DNA of 64,000 bases, from contig NC_053407.1 of NCBI RefSeq assembly GCF_016859285.1, forward strand, positions 22,098,715 through 22,162,714, given 5' to 3'. The notes beneath the pieces are model-generated. The model had not been told where the DNA came from. It searched no databases and was given only the letters and a program-made list of their open reading frames with translations. Shown piece by piece: positions 36,940 to 50,900 of this stretch. Within the stretch, counting starts at the first letter, position 1. Every line of letters begins with the position of its first letter. Made by a program: the position numbers and the translations under genes. This DNA is from Xiphias gladius (taxonomy: Eukaryota > Chordata > Actinopteri > Istiophoriformes > Xiphiidae).

Positions 36940-37460
36940 CTACCTTGGCGCTGGTGAGTCAACGTGTTGGCCACACTGCACTGATGCTATGCGTGCTGCG
37001 TGGACCCAGTCATCTCCGTCCACTCCTCGGCAGCAGCAGCAGCAGCGTCCCACCAACAGCCCGGGAACTGCACCGTCCGGCGGGAACTCGCTGACGAAGC
37101 ACCGCCCGCCCGGCGCATGGATGGTCCAGCACAATGGCAGAGGATTTGGGGGCGCCCCGGTCGTGTACCGACAACAGGTCGCGCGGATAATCCCCCCGCA
37201 ACCCCCCCGCATCGTCTCGTGCCGGGGATGATCAGAGCGCCGCTGTCGGCTTCGATGTGGCAGGGGAGCCGCGCGGGAGCGGGGCTTGTCGTCCTGGCTG
37301 TCGACTGAGAGGAAGACGGCGTGGAGCAGGTGCGTCGGTGATTGAATTTGCCGCACATGCACGAACAATCCCGGGGTGCAGGTGGGTAGGGTGCGCTCGG
37401 ATTTCGGCCGTCCCAGATCTCGCAGGCTGCACCGACATCCAAGTTGTATAATCAGATTAT
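36940..37460 (+). promoter_or_regulatory. tmem117: CpG-rich region, probable tmem117 promoter and non-coding exon 1
   Basis: About 500 bp of strongly CpG-rich sequence with CAG/GCAGCAG runs (37031-37048) stands out from AT-rich flanks. It is the only CpG island upstream of the first tmem117 coding exon, whose acceptor (CTCCCAG|GTGTAG at 38900/38901) shows that an untranslated exon must lie further left. Possible donors include GGAGCAG|GTGCGTC near 37330, but the real one cannot be chosen. Long frames on both strands here reflect the GC content. Confidence 0.5.
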
Positions 37461-38928
37461 TCCAGTCAAGCTTGTTGCGTTATCTCCGAGATATGTAGCG
37501 TCTGCGATGTGACATTTGGCGTCATAACTGTCGTGGAATTAGGGAGGACGTGAGTGGGCACAGACTTCTGCTCTTCAACACCAGGGTCCATTCAGAAATT
37601 GCTAGAGCTGCCACGAATGGTGGTGGTGGTGGGGGGGGGTCATTCGGCGTGTTTCCCGTAGCCCTTAAGACTGTTTATTTGGGCCACTCCCAATGTAATT
37701 TTTACAGTTTAGAGGGAAAAGCCAGAGAGTTCACAGGATGCACCATGTGCAGGAGGATGCAGATGATAATGATACCACGGATCCTGCAAATCCCACCTCC
37801 TTGGATTTCCAGCACCGTTTAAATTAAAGCCCACTACCATATGCCAGACTGTACACCCCGGGCTAATGAGTCCTTTCTGTGAGAGAGGCTGCCCACTCCT
37901 CTTAATGGTTCATGTGGGATGAGCAGAAGCAGCCAATTCTGCTTTTTTTACCTGTATAATTAACTGATTCTACTTCAGTTAGTGGGCTCGGTAGCTCAGC
38001 ATCACCCGGGGTAGCAGATAATGTCAAGACAAAACATGATGCCGGTGAAATTAAACAGCCACATGGGTGTCACACTGTGGCAGCTCTATTTCCGAGGCCG
38101 TTACATCACTCCAAGTTCCCATTCGCGTTATTTTAGGAAGCGTTGTCGCAGGGGGGGGGGGCCTGGTCCGGGAAGCAAAGTCAGACCAGACACGGGGCAG
38201 GGGGGCCACGGCGAGGGAGTTCAGAGTGGAGTTCATGAGTGAATAATAAAAGTGGGGTAGACCGTTGGGAAGTTACTCAGTCGCTGCTTGGCAGGTTCTC
38301 CCGAGCAAACCTAATGCTGCCACAATTTTTCTTTTCTTTTTTTTTTTTTTTGTGGGGAGCACGGAGCAGGCAGGCTGAGAGGATAAGCCTTTCAAAAGCC
38401 AGCACTTTACAGCTAAGCGCTTCAAGAACTCTACCTTATCCAGGTATGACACTCGCACCTCAGCTTGTTTCACTGACTGGTGAGGAATTTAAAGCTTAAA
38501 CTTCGGCCCTCTGAAGAGCAGCTTCCTGCTCAATCTAAGCTCAGTAAACTCATTAACTTTTCAGCAGTCGAACCAGTTTTCACGTCGATGATTCTTGTTG
38601 TTGCATCTGCATCACCGACCAGTCAGACCGCGACCTCAGTGTCATATTTGCGTTGTAATCTCAGGGTCGATGGGGAAAGTCTTTGAAGAAGTCTCCCAGC
38701 AGGTGTGTTGCGGGCACCGTCGCTGAACTATCTGAGTTGTCGGAAGTTAGCATAAACCCAATCCGTACCAAACCTCAGTGAAATTCCCAACACTAATCTG
38801 AGTCTGAGAGATGTTTTCACTCTAATCTGCCCTGCTGGTTTGAGTGTCATGTAATCTGACTGAAAGAAGCACTTTCTCTCTCTCTCTCTCTAACTCCCAG
38901 GTGTAGTGTGGCTGGGGGGCTCAGCAGG

Positions 38929-41900
38929 ATGGAAATAGATGCCCGTTTCCGCTACTATTTCCAGCATCCCTGGTCGCGTCTCATCGTGGCCTACCTTGTC
39001 ACCTTCTTCAACTTCCTCATCTTTGCCGAGGACCCCGTCTCTCACAGTCAGACAGAGGCTCACATGATTGTGGTGGGCAACTGCTTCTCCTTCCTGTTCA
39101 ACAAGTACCCTGGCCTCGGATGGAACATCCTGAAAGTACTGTGCTGGATACTGGCCATTATCACTGGCCTGCTAGCTGGGAAGTTTATATTCCACCGCCA
39201 GCTCTTTGGTAAGTCATCCGCACAATAACACAGTGGAATGTGCCGAGTAATGGCTCTACTGAGGGAGGGAGCCTTCGTCCTGAGTCGTTTCCCTTGTGGC
39301 TGCTCATCAGTGAGAAGCACCTTTTACACTCGTACTCCACTATTTGTGAATAAAAAATGTAATCATGGAGATTGGTATACCTCCACCATCAGCTCTCATC
39401 TTTGTGTCTGTGCTCCTGCCCTCTCGTTCAACTCTCCGCTGCCCCTCTTCTCACTTATCATCAGATCTGGGTCAAACAGCATTTGCAGATCTCTTCTGTT
39501 TTTATTACGCTCTGGTTGAAGTGGGCTTCAGTTAATGATTATTTTCATAATTAATCCACTGGTCAATAAAACAGACAAAGAAATAGCGAAAAATGTCCGC
39601 CACGGTTTTTTAAAGCCCAAGATTATAACATCTGATTGCTTGTTTTTCGACTAAGAATTGAAAACCTTTAAAAAAAAAAAATTCTATCACAAAAGAGACT
39701 GATCAGCAGAAATTGGATGCATGTTTGGCAGTTAAAAAAAAGAAAATGACTTAAAAATGAAGTAACATGACTCAACTGATTAATCAACTAATTGTTTCAG
39801 CTCTGGGTTCAAGTATATTGGTGAGGCTACTGCAAGGTTTAGACAATTATAGGAAAATATCACAGTCAGTCAATACTGTACATTAGAGGTTCAGTAGCTC
39901 CAACGTGACCTGTTGCTTGTTTGAATGCTCACTAAGCCTGGGGACACTCAGATGGTAAAGAGCCATCATTAGCTATATTAGTTCCACCGGTGCTTTCCCT
40001 GCTACGACGGGCCAAGATGTCTGCGGTGAGAGTGGCGTATTAGGAGCCGTCATGGCAACACAAGTGTAAGTCAAAACACCAGCGATGAGCTGAGTTCAGT
40101 TGGTGTTTCCCAGTTGGCCGTGCCCGAGACCACTACGCAAAATGCAATAGCGGGACCCTGATGCACCTAAATGGACCGGCGCCATCATTAATTATAGTTA
40201 TATAACTACACCTGTGCCTTTCCTGCCGAGACATGTTGTGACAAGTTGAGAACCTCTGCAGCACGACATCCATCAACCTCGGCATGCTACATATATTAGT
40301 CAGTACTCACGTTGCTCAATTCCCTCACCTTTCACACCTCCTCGGTGCATTTCCTCCTCTTTCTCACCCACTCGCCATCTTTCTCGCCTGCTCTCATTTT
40401 ATTGCCCGCTTGAATCCTTCCATTTCAATCAGCCTCTCATAAGGCTGCGACTCTAATCTCATCAGCCCTTCATTTGTTTAAACTGTGCAGCGGTGCGCAG
40501 TGCTTTCCATTCATCTCGCACATTTTATTTCCTACTCACTCCACAACTCACTTAGGCCCTGTTATTATTACAACTCTGTGAGTGATTATCATCTCTGAGC
40601 ATAAATAGCAAGCCGAGAGTTCATATTGACATGATACTTTCCTCAAATACAGAATGCTCACTAGGAGGATAAGTGGAAAATGGCTTTGAGACACTTAGTG
40701 GATCTGATGATACCAGCTGTTCTAGCTTCTCAAGTTGCAGTCGTTTACTTGGTTTACTGTTTCCTTACTTAGGATCTGTGACAAAGTTTCTCTTCCTATG
40801 GGTCAGGACCCCACGTGTGGTTACTCGAATCTGTATAGATACAGGGTCCTTGGAGATTTCTAGGACTTTGATGGAGAAGTTCAGTTGATATACTCCGAGT
40901 AAAAATAGTTCTGAAATACAATATATCATCGTTTTTATACACACAATGTGGAGTTGCCCCCCCTCCCCATCCTTTTGAAACCAGAATACATAAGAGCATC
41001 ATATTGAAATTTGAAAGACACCAACCTCAATTGCTGGTGTCATGAGGATTTGAGGACCTAAAAAGGTCTTTTTTTTAGGTCCGCAACTCCCCATTTGATG
41101 TTCTGGGGAGTTGGGTGCTGTAACTATTTCTTGCTTGGGTGCAGTAACTTCCCAGAGTCTCCGCCGGTTGCAGGGCAACTTCAAGGTGACGACAGGGCCA
41201 ACTGACTAATGTCGCATCCATGTCGTGTCGTTTAAACCGTAATGAGCAGCCGAGCGGGAAAAGCTGTTCACATCAGCCTCCGACTTGTGATTCGAAGCAG
41301 GGGATATTGGGAATTTCTGATACTGAGGATGTCTCCCTCCTTGTGAAAAGAACTACAGACATGTCAACAAACTGTTGGTAGAATGGCCGGAAATGAACCG
41401 TCACTGGTAGAATAACATCTAATACAAACAGTAATAAAATCAATTCAGCTCATTTTATAGGAGTTAAACACTGTTTGTATCTGGTTTCACTTGGTAAGGA
41501 ACTGCTACAAATGTGTAATGCAACAAAAGTAGCTAATTTAAGCTGTTCATCCGGTGTGACTACAGAGTTAACACTAGGGCAAACCACCTTGGAACAAGGG
41601 AAGTTTTTTCGCTTTTACCCAACCCCCTGGCATTGCTGCGAATGCAACATAAAAGCTAAGATTTGCCCTGTTACACTAAAATAAGCTGATTGCCTGCCGG
41701 TCGTAGCCTCATATTTATTGTACAAACGTGAGAGTGATACCAATCTTCTCATCCAACTCTTGGCGAGATAGCGAATAACACCGTGTCTCCTTAAGAGGCA
41801 CACCGGAGCAGTTTGTTAGGAGACCAGCAGCAGCTACAGTCGTCCGTCTGTGTCTACATAGGATGCATTCAGGCGCAGTATTGAGTGTAGGTCGTCCGAA

Positions 41901-44900
41901 TTTTGGCAGCCCCCAGACCCCAAGAGTTTTCATAGGGACTACCTCTTTAGCAGAAAGTAGAGGCTTCTTCATATGAACTTCAGTCAGCTCTCAGTGAGGT
42001 TTAACGCTGAGGCCCTGGGCCTATACACTTACATTGGCTTGAGGGTGCAGAGCAAAGGAAGAGTGCAGCTCCTCCTGCAGCCAGGTACGACTAATGCACT
42101 TGCACAGCAAGCCTCCAAACAGATGGTTTGCGTTTCCCCTGTGTGGATGCATGTGTGTTTGTGAGAGAGTGGCTGTGTGTTGTGTGTGCATGTCGTGTTT
42201 GGGTATGTGCGACTGAACACATGTCCGTGTGCGTACTGTGAGAGTTGAGCATGTAAGAAAGGACAGATGGAGAGAATCTGTGATAGAGAGTGAAAGAGAG
42301 GCTGATGTTGAGGGTTGGAGAGGCGAACCGTGCCGTGTCCTGCACAACATTTCAGCAAAGCAGTTACGTAATCACAACCCAGGTACCGCATAGGAGCTGT
42401 AGTATAGAACCAGCCCTGCTGTAAAATTTATCATCTATTATAGATCTGTCACACAGGCCCACTTGTCCCACCTACTGCACATCATGTCTCCACTAAAAAC
42501 CCTGCAGATCTTGATCCACTGTCTCCTCTGCTCTCTCATACGTAGGCAGGCAGTGGGAACACTTCTGGATAGGAACACGGTCCTTGAGTACCTGAAAAGC
42601 ACCCTGGAATTACAGTCTGTGGCTGCCGAAAGAGTTCTCTGGAGTCACATTTTGAGAAGGTGTTTTCTAACGCTATTTTACAAATGTAATGCGCTGTGTA
42701 ACTAGAATAATTTTCAAGCTAATGCTGTTTGCAGCTGTGCCAAACTTCATATCAATTTGTCCCAAACCTGGAAACAGACGTTGTTTTTGAAAGATGACAC
42801 ATCCCGTTGATCATTTATCATTTATGTTGGCCTAGAAAATCCAGTGGATTAAGCCTCCGTCTCCTCCCGCTAGTGATTAGTGTTTTCTTCTTCCTGTATT
42901 TGCCACAATATGTGATTTACCCCCTCAGAAACCCACACAAATAGTAATCCAGTTGCTGGATAACAGAGTCTTTGCCATCCTTATATTCGGTTACGCTTTT
43001 CAGTCTTGTTGCTATTTTGAGTAGGCAGAGGTGCACAGTATTGTTCTCCATTTGCCTCTGTAGGGGAAAAGCAGAATAAGCCACAGAAGATGAATAGTTT
43101 ATGACAGATTATGTGATTTAAAACGACATTTGAGGTTCAAGGAACAACCTATGCTTTTCCATTCAGCCACTCAAGGCTATGAGTGCTCTCTAATCGAGTG
43201 GGTGGTAGCCAATGACTTCTGGTCATTCAGAGGGAGACTGGCTGTCATTATGCATTTGTATTAAATCTTAGGTCACACTGGGTTGGTTAGCTGTCTATTT
43301 CACTCTGAGTGTGGTTTGTTTGCATTCAGCCATGGATTACATTAAGCTACCTTTTTAAATTTTAAGACTGAGACTCCTTTGGGATGATTTACTTACAAAA
43401 GATTACTAACTAAGAATTTTAAGAAAAATGTGTTTATCTCTGTCGCTTTTAGTGGGAGCGCATTGGAAACACTATTAGCTGTAACCACAATAGAAATCGT
43501 GAAAATGTCCTTTTTGTTTTTACTCAGAAGGCATGCAAATGTAAAAGGCCTTTGACTTCTCATACAATAAAGATTAGTAGACTCAGTCATTAGGTTTAAT
43601 TTGACAGAGTCTGAAAGTGAGGCTGCGAGACAAGTCAAATATTCACTACAAAAAGAAAAACAGAAGCTCTGTCTCATGTGCACGCGCACACAAACGCACA
43701 AAACACATGCAGAGCACAAAGCCTTAAAGACTAGAAAATAGAGACGGATTTTGAGGCAGTTTTTGAAAAAGTCATTGGTTTAAGTTGGGAGTTGTTGATC
43801 CTTTCCATAGTGAAGGAAAATGACAGCAAAGGAAGCTATAAACCTTGACAGTACAACATCCATGAGTCCCATGTCTAACAAATAAGACTGCTACAGGTCA
43901 AATGACGTGGAGGTCCATTGACATTCAAGACATTTAAACTTATGGTTTGACATTTTGGCAAATACACTCGTTCACTTTCTTTTAGAGATTTAGATGAGAA
44001 GATTGATATAACTGTCCTGTCTGTCTCCTACGAAGCTACGGCAGGCAGCCTTTATCTTAGCTTAGCACAAAGACTGGAAACAGAGAAACAGCTAGCCCGG
44101 CTCTGTCCAAAGGTGACAAGATCCACCTGTTAACACCTCTAAAAAAAAAACCCACTAATTAACACATAATATCTCGTTTGTTTGTTCCACACAAAAAACA
44201 AAGTGAAAAGAAAAAAAAAAGAGAAATTACTCAGAAAGTCACTGCTCCTCACCAAGAAATAGCCTGATCAAAAACCTCCATATAACCACAAGTTGTCTTT
44301 TTTAGATTGTGGTTATATAAGAATGAAACAAACAAGATATAACATAATAATCAGTGAGCTTTAGAGGGACAGATTAGGAGGTGGATTTTGTTATCTTTGG
44401 AAAGAGCCATATGAGAGGGGTTTTGATCTTCTCATCTAACTCTCAGCGAGACAGTGAATATGATGTTTCCCAAAATGTTGAACTGTTCCCTACATTTTTT
44501 TTTGATTACATTTTTTTGTGACAAGCAGACATCACTTGTGTGTGTAATGTTAAGTTATATAATATTTATGACAAATGCCTCATACACAACTAGTTCTTCT
44601 TCTTGCTGTAGTGATGCAGCACCACGGCACCAAAGCTTTATATCATGGGCCTGCCTTTGCAGTAAATGACTATCTCCCGTCTCCTTAATCGAGGAGTGAA
44701 CCTGCTTCTCATTTCTCACTCATGCTGTCCTAGTCCCTAGATTAGCATAATATATTCACCTATCTCCTTCCTAGGCTTTGCGGATTCTAAAAGGTAAATT
44801 GAAGTGTAATTTTGAGTGATGTGGAGCGCCGTCCTAAACGGATTAGTCACTGCTTAGCATGTCATTACCGACACTTACATTAAATTGAACACTGACTTCT

Positions 44901-47900
44901 CGTCTCCACTTGGATGAGTCATTCGAGGCACCAGACAAGTGTGAACAGCACAAGAAAAGGTGATAGTAATGTGAAAACTTGTTTTACAGAAGTGTTAACG
45001 CCACTGGACGTTCTGCTGAGCTCTGCGTGTGTGTGTGCTCAGAGAGTCTGAGACATGTCATTGGTTGCTCTGTTGTTGGAGTGCCCCTCGTCCCCTTTCC
45101 CTCATCTTGATGATTGTAGCCTGCAGGGTGCCATCTGGGTTCTGTCATATGTTATTACCGTGCCACGCAAAGGCTGAGATGGCCTATGTACGGCACTGTG
45201 TGGCTGCGGGTCAAAGTGGAGTGAGAGTGTGTGTGTGTGTGTAGGAGTGGATGGGTGGGTGGCAGGATCGGGGCTCTCTGCATGCTTTGTGTGTGTTTGT
45301 GGCTGCGGGGTACTTCATTGTCCATGTGTGTGTGTCTGAGAGAGCGTGTTGCTGTTGAGAGGGAATTGATGTCTCTGCATCTATTTATACTAGTCACAAA
45401 ATGATTAGTCTTTTAATTTTAACTACCATAACTTATGGTGCCCTGCAGAGCTGTATGTTACACACTCTCCTTCAGTTCAGCCCCGTCTCTATTAGCTGGC
45501 GTCAGCGGCTGCCCCCTTCCTCTGTAAATAATGTATGATTGCTCTGGTGTCAGTGCGCTGCTGTGCCCCTGCAGCCTGAATTAACAGCACCTCTATCATA
45601 CAGTTTGAAGCTGCTATCTCCTGGAGGTTGAAGTCTTTGATGCATTTCAGTACAGTATGCATTTATATATGAGGTTGTATTATTGTCTGGGGATCGAAGC
45701 TATACCGTAAACACTCCCACCATATGATGTTTGTGTTTGTTGTCTGATGGTATCTGCTCCAATAGCAGTATTATGAGAATAAAGTTAAGAATCAAATTAT
45801 ATTAACAATGGAAAAAATATAAATAACATATGAAAGACGTTGCAGATCACCTGTATTTCTCCTCAGTTCTGCAGAGCATTTTAGCATCTTTCAGCTCAGT
45901 GTTTTGGTTTTATAGCCTACAACAGTCTCACCACTCTCATCAACCTTGTTTGCGGCAGCAGGCAGGTATTTTCAGTGGAAAAAAGACTCTGGTAAACCCA
46001 CTGAGCGCTACCTGCTCAGCATCAAACAGCAGACACAAAGTTAACAAGTAGCTTGTGAACATAGTGGAGCATTTAGCTGCTAAAAAGACAGGATTTGGTG
46101 GAGACCAAAACTAAGCATAAAACAGAGTGAATATTGGACTTGAATTTATAAGGTGGCCAGACACTAGACTCCAAATGAATGCTGTTATTGCTCCATGTCT
46201 GCTAGATGAATAAAAAGGCAAATGATTGCTAGCATGTTAACCATATCAACTTTATACAGTGATAATATGTCAGTGTTGTTTACATCTTGTTATGCTGCCC
46301 CCAAGTGGCCAAAATGATGCAAGTTGAATTGCAGTTTAGTTCTTATCTTGTGTAGCCCCCAATTCAACAAAAAGTGCCAAATGAAAACCATTGACATTTT
46401 CCACCCCAAACATATATTGCAACATTTTATAAACCTATAGATAATTTTTCCATGTCACCAAGACATTATTATTGTGCAGAGTGAACGTCATCTCCGTGTT
46501 CTTGCAGTAAGGGATAAAACACAAAGGTGTTTACACAGCAGACAGGGAGACGGAGACACGGAGCAATAATGATGAGAGCTAGCAAACAAGGGAAACCAGC
46601 CAAAAAGGAAATTGCTTATTTACCTGAAATGTATGACTGCTTTGGTCCGCATCCAAGCAATAAATAACAAGATGAAATGATCTCATAGATTGCTTACTGG
46701 AACCGGTAGAGTGGTACAGTGGCTCACCGTGTCGTGGCTCAACTTGCTCCAGTCTCCCTGCGGAGGGAGCCCTGTTATCACTTCCAACCTCTGATTTATT
46801 ATCCAGACACTTAGTTAAAGAGGAGTTCAGCTCTGGGGACACCAGCGGCCATAGTCATAGCTACCCCCCCCCAGTGATGCTAGTGTGTACATGCTAAGAT
46901 CCCGGCAGTGCCGTAGCTCAGACTCTCTGCACTCTGGGGTTGTTTTTGGGGGAGAAAGCTCATTAGAATCTCTAAGGGGGGCAGGATGTTTGTCCTGATA
47001 CTGGGAATCAAAACAGGATACAGTAGAGCTTTGCACTGAAACCTAATAAAGACGAAAGTACGCACAAAAAGAATCGGGCTGCCCTTACAGTTTGAACATA
47101 ATGTGTGCAAACTGATGGGTTGAATACAAAGAGAAGTGATTGGGACCAGAAGACTGCGCTATCTATAGTTCAAGAATCAATATGCATATGATGGTATCAC
47201 TTTCTGTGTGGCCAAACATGAGCCATGTTTTCACCTTTCAAGGCCTGGTGTTTACTTCATTCATTGTTAATTTTGATCACATTTTCCAAATACACTTTCC
47301 AGGTCACTGCACTACGGTCATAATATTTGAACAGGAGGTGATGGTGAGTGTTTTTACGCTACAACAGGGGTTAGTCCCACCAGAATTGCAAATAAATAAT
47401 AGGAGGATGTGTTAATTCACCTGAGCTTTTCTGTTATGATACACGTGCAGAGGAAATCTGAGGCCAGGGTGTAGGGTGACAAATTAAAGGAACATTATAT
47501 TTCCTCATCCAAAAAATTAGGTCCATTTAATTAAGTTTCTGCAACCATTTATTCAGGTTTACCCTTTAATTTGTCACCTGTTTGTATGTGATTGAACAAA
47601 TCAGTACATCTAGCAATATGTTTTGGAAGACAAATTATACTTGTGTTTAGAGCTGAAATGATCGGTTGATTAATTGATAAACAGAAAATGAATGTGCAAA
47701 TATTTTGATACTCCATTAAAATTCATTCATCAAGCCAAAATGACAAATATTCAAAGGTTCCAGCTTCTTAAATGTGAGGATTTGATGCCTCTGTTTTGTG
47801 TCTTTGTAGAATGAATTATTTTGGTTTTGGACCATCGGTAAGATAAAACAAGCCATTTAAATATGTTATCTTTAATATTGGGCATTTTATACAATTTTCT

Positions 47901-50900
47901 GATATTATCATGACATCACTTTTAGCTTCCCTACGTGGTTTTTGACAATATCTATCAAAAGCAAACTGTGCATGGATTTTACCATGCACCACTTTGCACG
48001 GTAAAAACATCGAGGATGAGAACACTGCTGATTTATATTACCTTCTGGCAACAGAAAGTTTTATGGCCACAAGTCAACGAGTCAAATATATTTTAATAAA
48101 ATGTTTTTTTTTCAAGCCATGCTGTGGTTTTACCTTGATTTTTTTGCATTGAATACAATTTCTCAGCCACAGTAGTTTCTTCTTTAATTCCAGTTCCACA
48201 ATAGTGCAATTTATCTATGGCATGCTTTAGGCCGAGATAATTGTACCATTGACATCAGTCACTGGCACATGCATAACAGTGATCCAGCCCAGGCAATTTA
48301 CGGTACCTAGCTAAAAAAGTCATGCATTTGATCCACTCAGTCACTCAATTACCCCAACCCTCGTGCTGGCTCTGCAGCACAGCCTCCTGTATTGGTCTCT
48401 TCTCAAGGCCAGCAGCCTCTTCTGGAACTGCTCACTAGCCACAATATACAGCACTGGGTCCAGACAGCTGCTTACACTGCACATGGCCTCAAAGAACTCA
48501 TAGGAGGCATAGAGGACACTGATGTTAAATGGTGTGATCTGTTTATGAATCCTCATGCACACCAGAGTGATGACCATGATGTGGTAGGGCACGAAGGAGA
48601 CCACAAAAACGAGTATAGCGGCAGTGATGAGCCGCAGCGGCTTCGCTCCTGCCCACTGGGCTCCTCTGTGCCTTCTACCCCTTGGGAGATGCCGCAAAAC
48701 ACGAACTGTCATGATGTAAAAAGCCAGCATGAAGCCGAATGGTAGCAGGAAGCCTACTATTGTTCTGATAATGGAGATTGTCCTGACGTAGGTAAAAGGA
48801 CCCTGGATGTGGTCCATGCACACGGTAACATTTTCTTGGCGCTGAATTGCGAAGGTTACAAATAAGTCGGGAATGGAGCTCAAGACGAGCACGACCCATG
48901 TGCAAACTGAGCACAGCTTGGCTTTACCCACATCCCACCACCGTAGAGAGCTGATAGGGTGCACCGTCCCAACGAAGCGATCAAAACTGATCAGTGTGAG
49001 GAAGAGGATGCTGCCGTATATGTTGATGTTGAAGGAGATCTTCTTGAACTGGCAGAAGATCTGTATGTCTTTAAGGTAGGGCCTCTGGAAGGTGAAGTAG
49101 AGGGTGAAAGGGAGGGTGAGGATCCAGGCTGAGTCGCACAGTGCCAGGTTCAACAGGAAAATTTTGCTGGTGCTTGAGGTCTTCTTGAAGCAGGTGTAGT
49201 TGGTGAGAGCGGCGATGTTTCCTAAGATCCCCACAGGAAGAGCAAAAGTGAAGAGTACCAGCAGAATATAGCAATACCACTGGCCGTTCTCAAACTGGCT
49301 ACAGAATACAGTCGACTGGTTGGGAAACTCCAGAAGCACCTCTGGGATAGAAGAACAGATACACATAATTTTTTTTTATCGTTGTCATCATCCTCGTTTT
49401 TTGTGTTTGTGCATGCGAACAGTAGCTAATTAGCAGCGACCACAAAATACATCTGAGCCTGATGGGAATGTCAACATTTGTGCAGGTATTTGGTCATAAA
49501 CCAAAGTATTGGACAAATTGAAATTTTGCCTTGACGATGGCTCCGGAGGAAAAGTCAGAGGATCAGCAAAGTGATTATTATTCGTCCTGATGGGAACATG
49601 AATGCGTGCACCCAACTTAATGTCAATCTATCCAGTAGTTTATTTGACTCAGCCTCAGAGAGGTGCTAGACGAAAAGTCAGGGGATATATCCTGACTTTT
49701 GGGTCCCATTATGGGTCAACCCCCAAAAACGCAGAATTCCTCGCTTCAAGTAATGGAGCTGGATAAGTGTCTGTCTTAGATTTAACCCGACTGGTAAATG
49801 CTCACATCTTTCAGCTCCACACCCTCAGTTTGTAATGGAAGCCTGCCGGCTTAAGAAAGTAAATAAATAAATCAGTCAAGTGTTTTCAAAGACCAAACTG
49901 AGATTACTCAACTGATCACATTTGACTCATTTATCAGACTTGCCAAAGCTCCTTCAGAGCCACAAAAGACTTTGTACATCTGTTTTCATTGGTTGCTTAT
50001 AAATTGACCTTGACAGGAAAAATTGGTGGAGTGTCCCTTTTTTTTTTAAAAAATATGTGTCAAACGGTTCCTGACATTTGCTTTATGATGCTATGATGCT
50101 CAAACCTTCAGATAGGGATGGGGTTTTTTTTTTAGCAATAAAACAGTAGAGAACTGCCAGGTAAGGTGTCAGTCACAGAAAATTATATTAAATTGACTCA
50201 TGAATACTTCATGAATATCTTAAAATTGAACCAGCTGGCAATAAATGCATGATCCTGTTAAGTAAGCAACAGATTTAAAAAAGTATGAAGAAATAATTAT
50301 TTCATGACCTAGTTCTCTATCCACAGAAAGACTGATATTCATTGTGACTGATTTGACGTACGTAAATGATGGTCTCGCTTATCCTTTGGATAAATATTCA
50401 TTATGTAAAGCAAAATATCATACATGTGAAGTACTGTAAAAGCAAGGCATTTAAAACATAATGTTCTTATTCTTCTGGAATTGAAGCTCTATGAAACACT
50501 TTTCTTTACAATATGGCATACATATTTTAAGTAGATTTAATTTTTTCAAGATTTTAATAACTTCCAGTATAATGCAGGTCATAGTCTGTTTTATTGACTC
50601 TGCCGGCAAGTAAGATGTGTTCGCCCGCTCTCTGTCGGAGCCCACTATATTTACTGTAGCTGTCGCCATAGTCTCTGAGCGTCACCAGTGTGTCCAGGAA
50701 GCGAATGCCTGGCTGTCTGCTGCGAACAATGAAAGCTGGGATATTGTTGATCTATTGCCTCCACCATGTCAGCCCCTGTTTGCACTTAATCAGAGATAAT
50801 ACATTCATTTTGTTCAGGTGAGCAGATCTTAACAATTTACTTTGAGCACATCTCAACCTAGATAATGTCTCCCTGTCCACCTGTCAATACCCACTGAATG

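Noticed and set aside
36940..37442. Several 100-150-codon frames on both strands around 37 kb
   Set aside because: All are nested in one CpG island, overlap each other in different frames and lack splice or family evidence; the region is better explained as the tmem117 promoter.
37985..38020. tRNA-like text (GGTAGCTCAGCATC)
   Set aside because: No matching acceptor stem, anticodon arm or TTCRANY box downstream.
38908..38928. tmem117 start at 38908
   Set aside because: That codon is GTG; the ATG at 38929 fits the family start, and the preceding bases are 5' UTR of the exon.
49322..49366. Receptor start at the ATG at 49366 (MCICSS...)
   Set aside because: This ATG sits in the pyrimidine-rich acceptor of exon 2; splicing to the upstream ATG exon gives a consistent phase and a better N-terminus.
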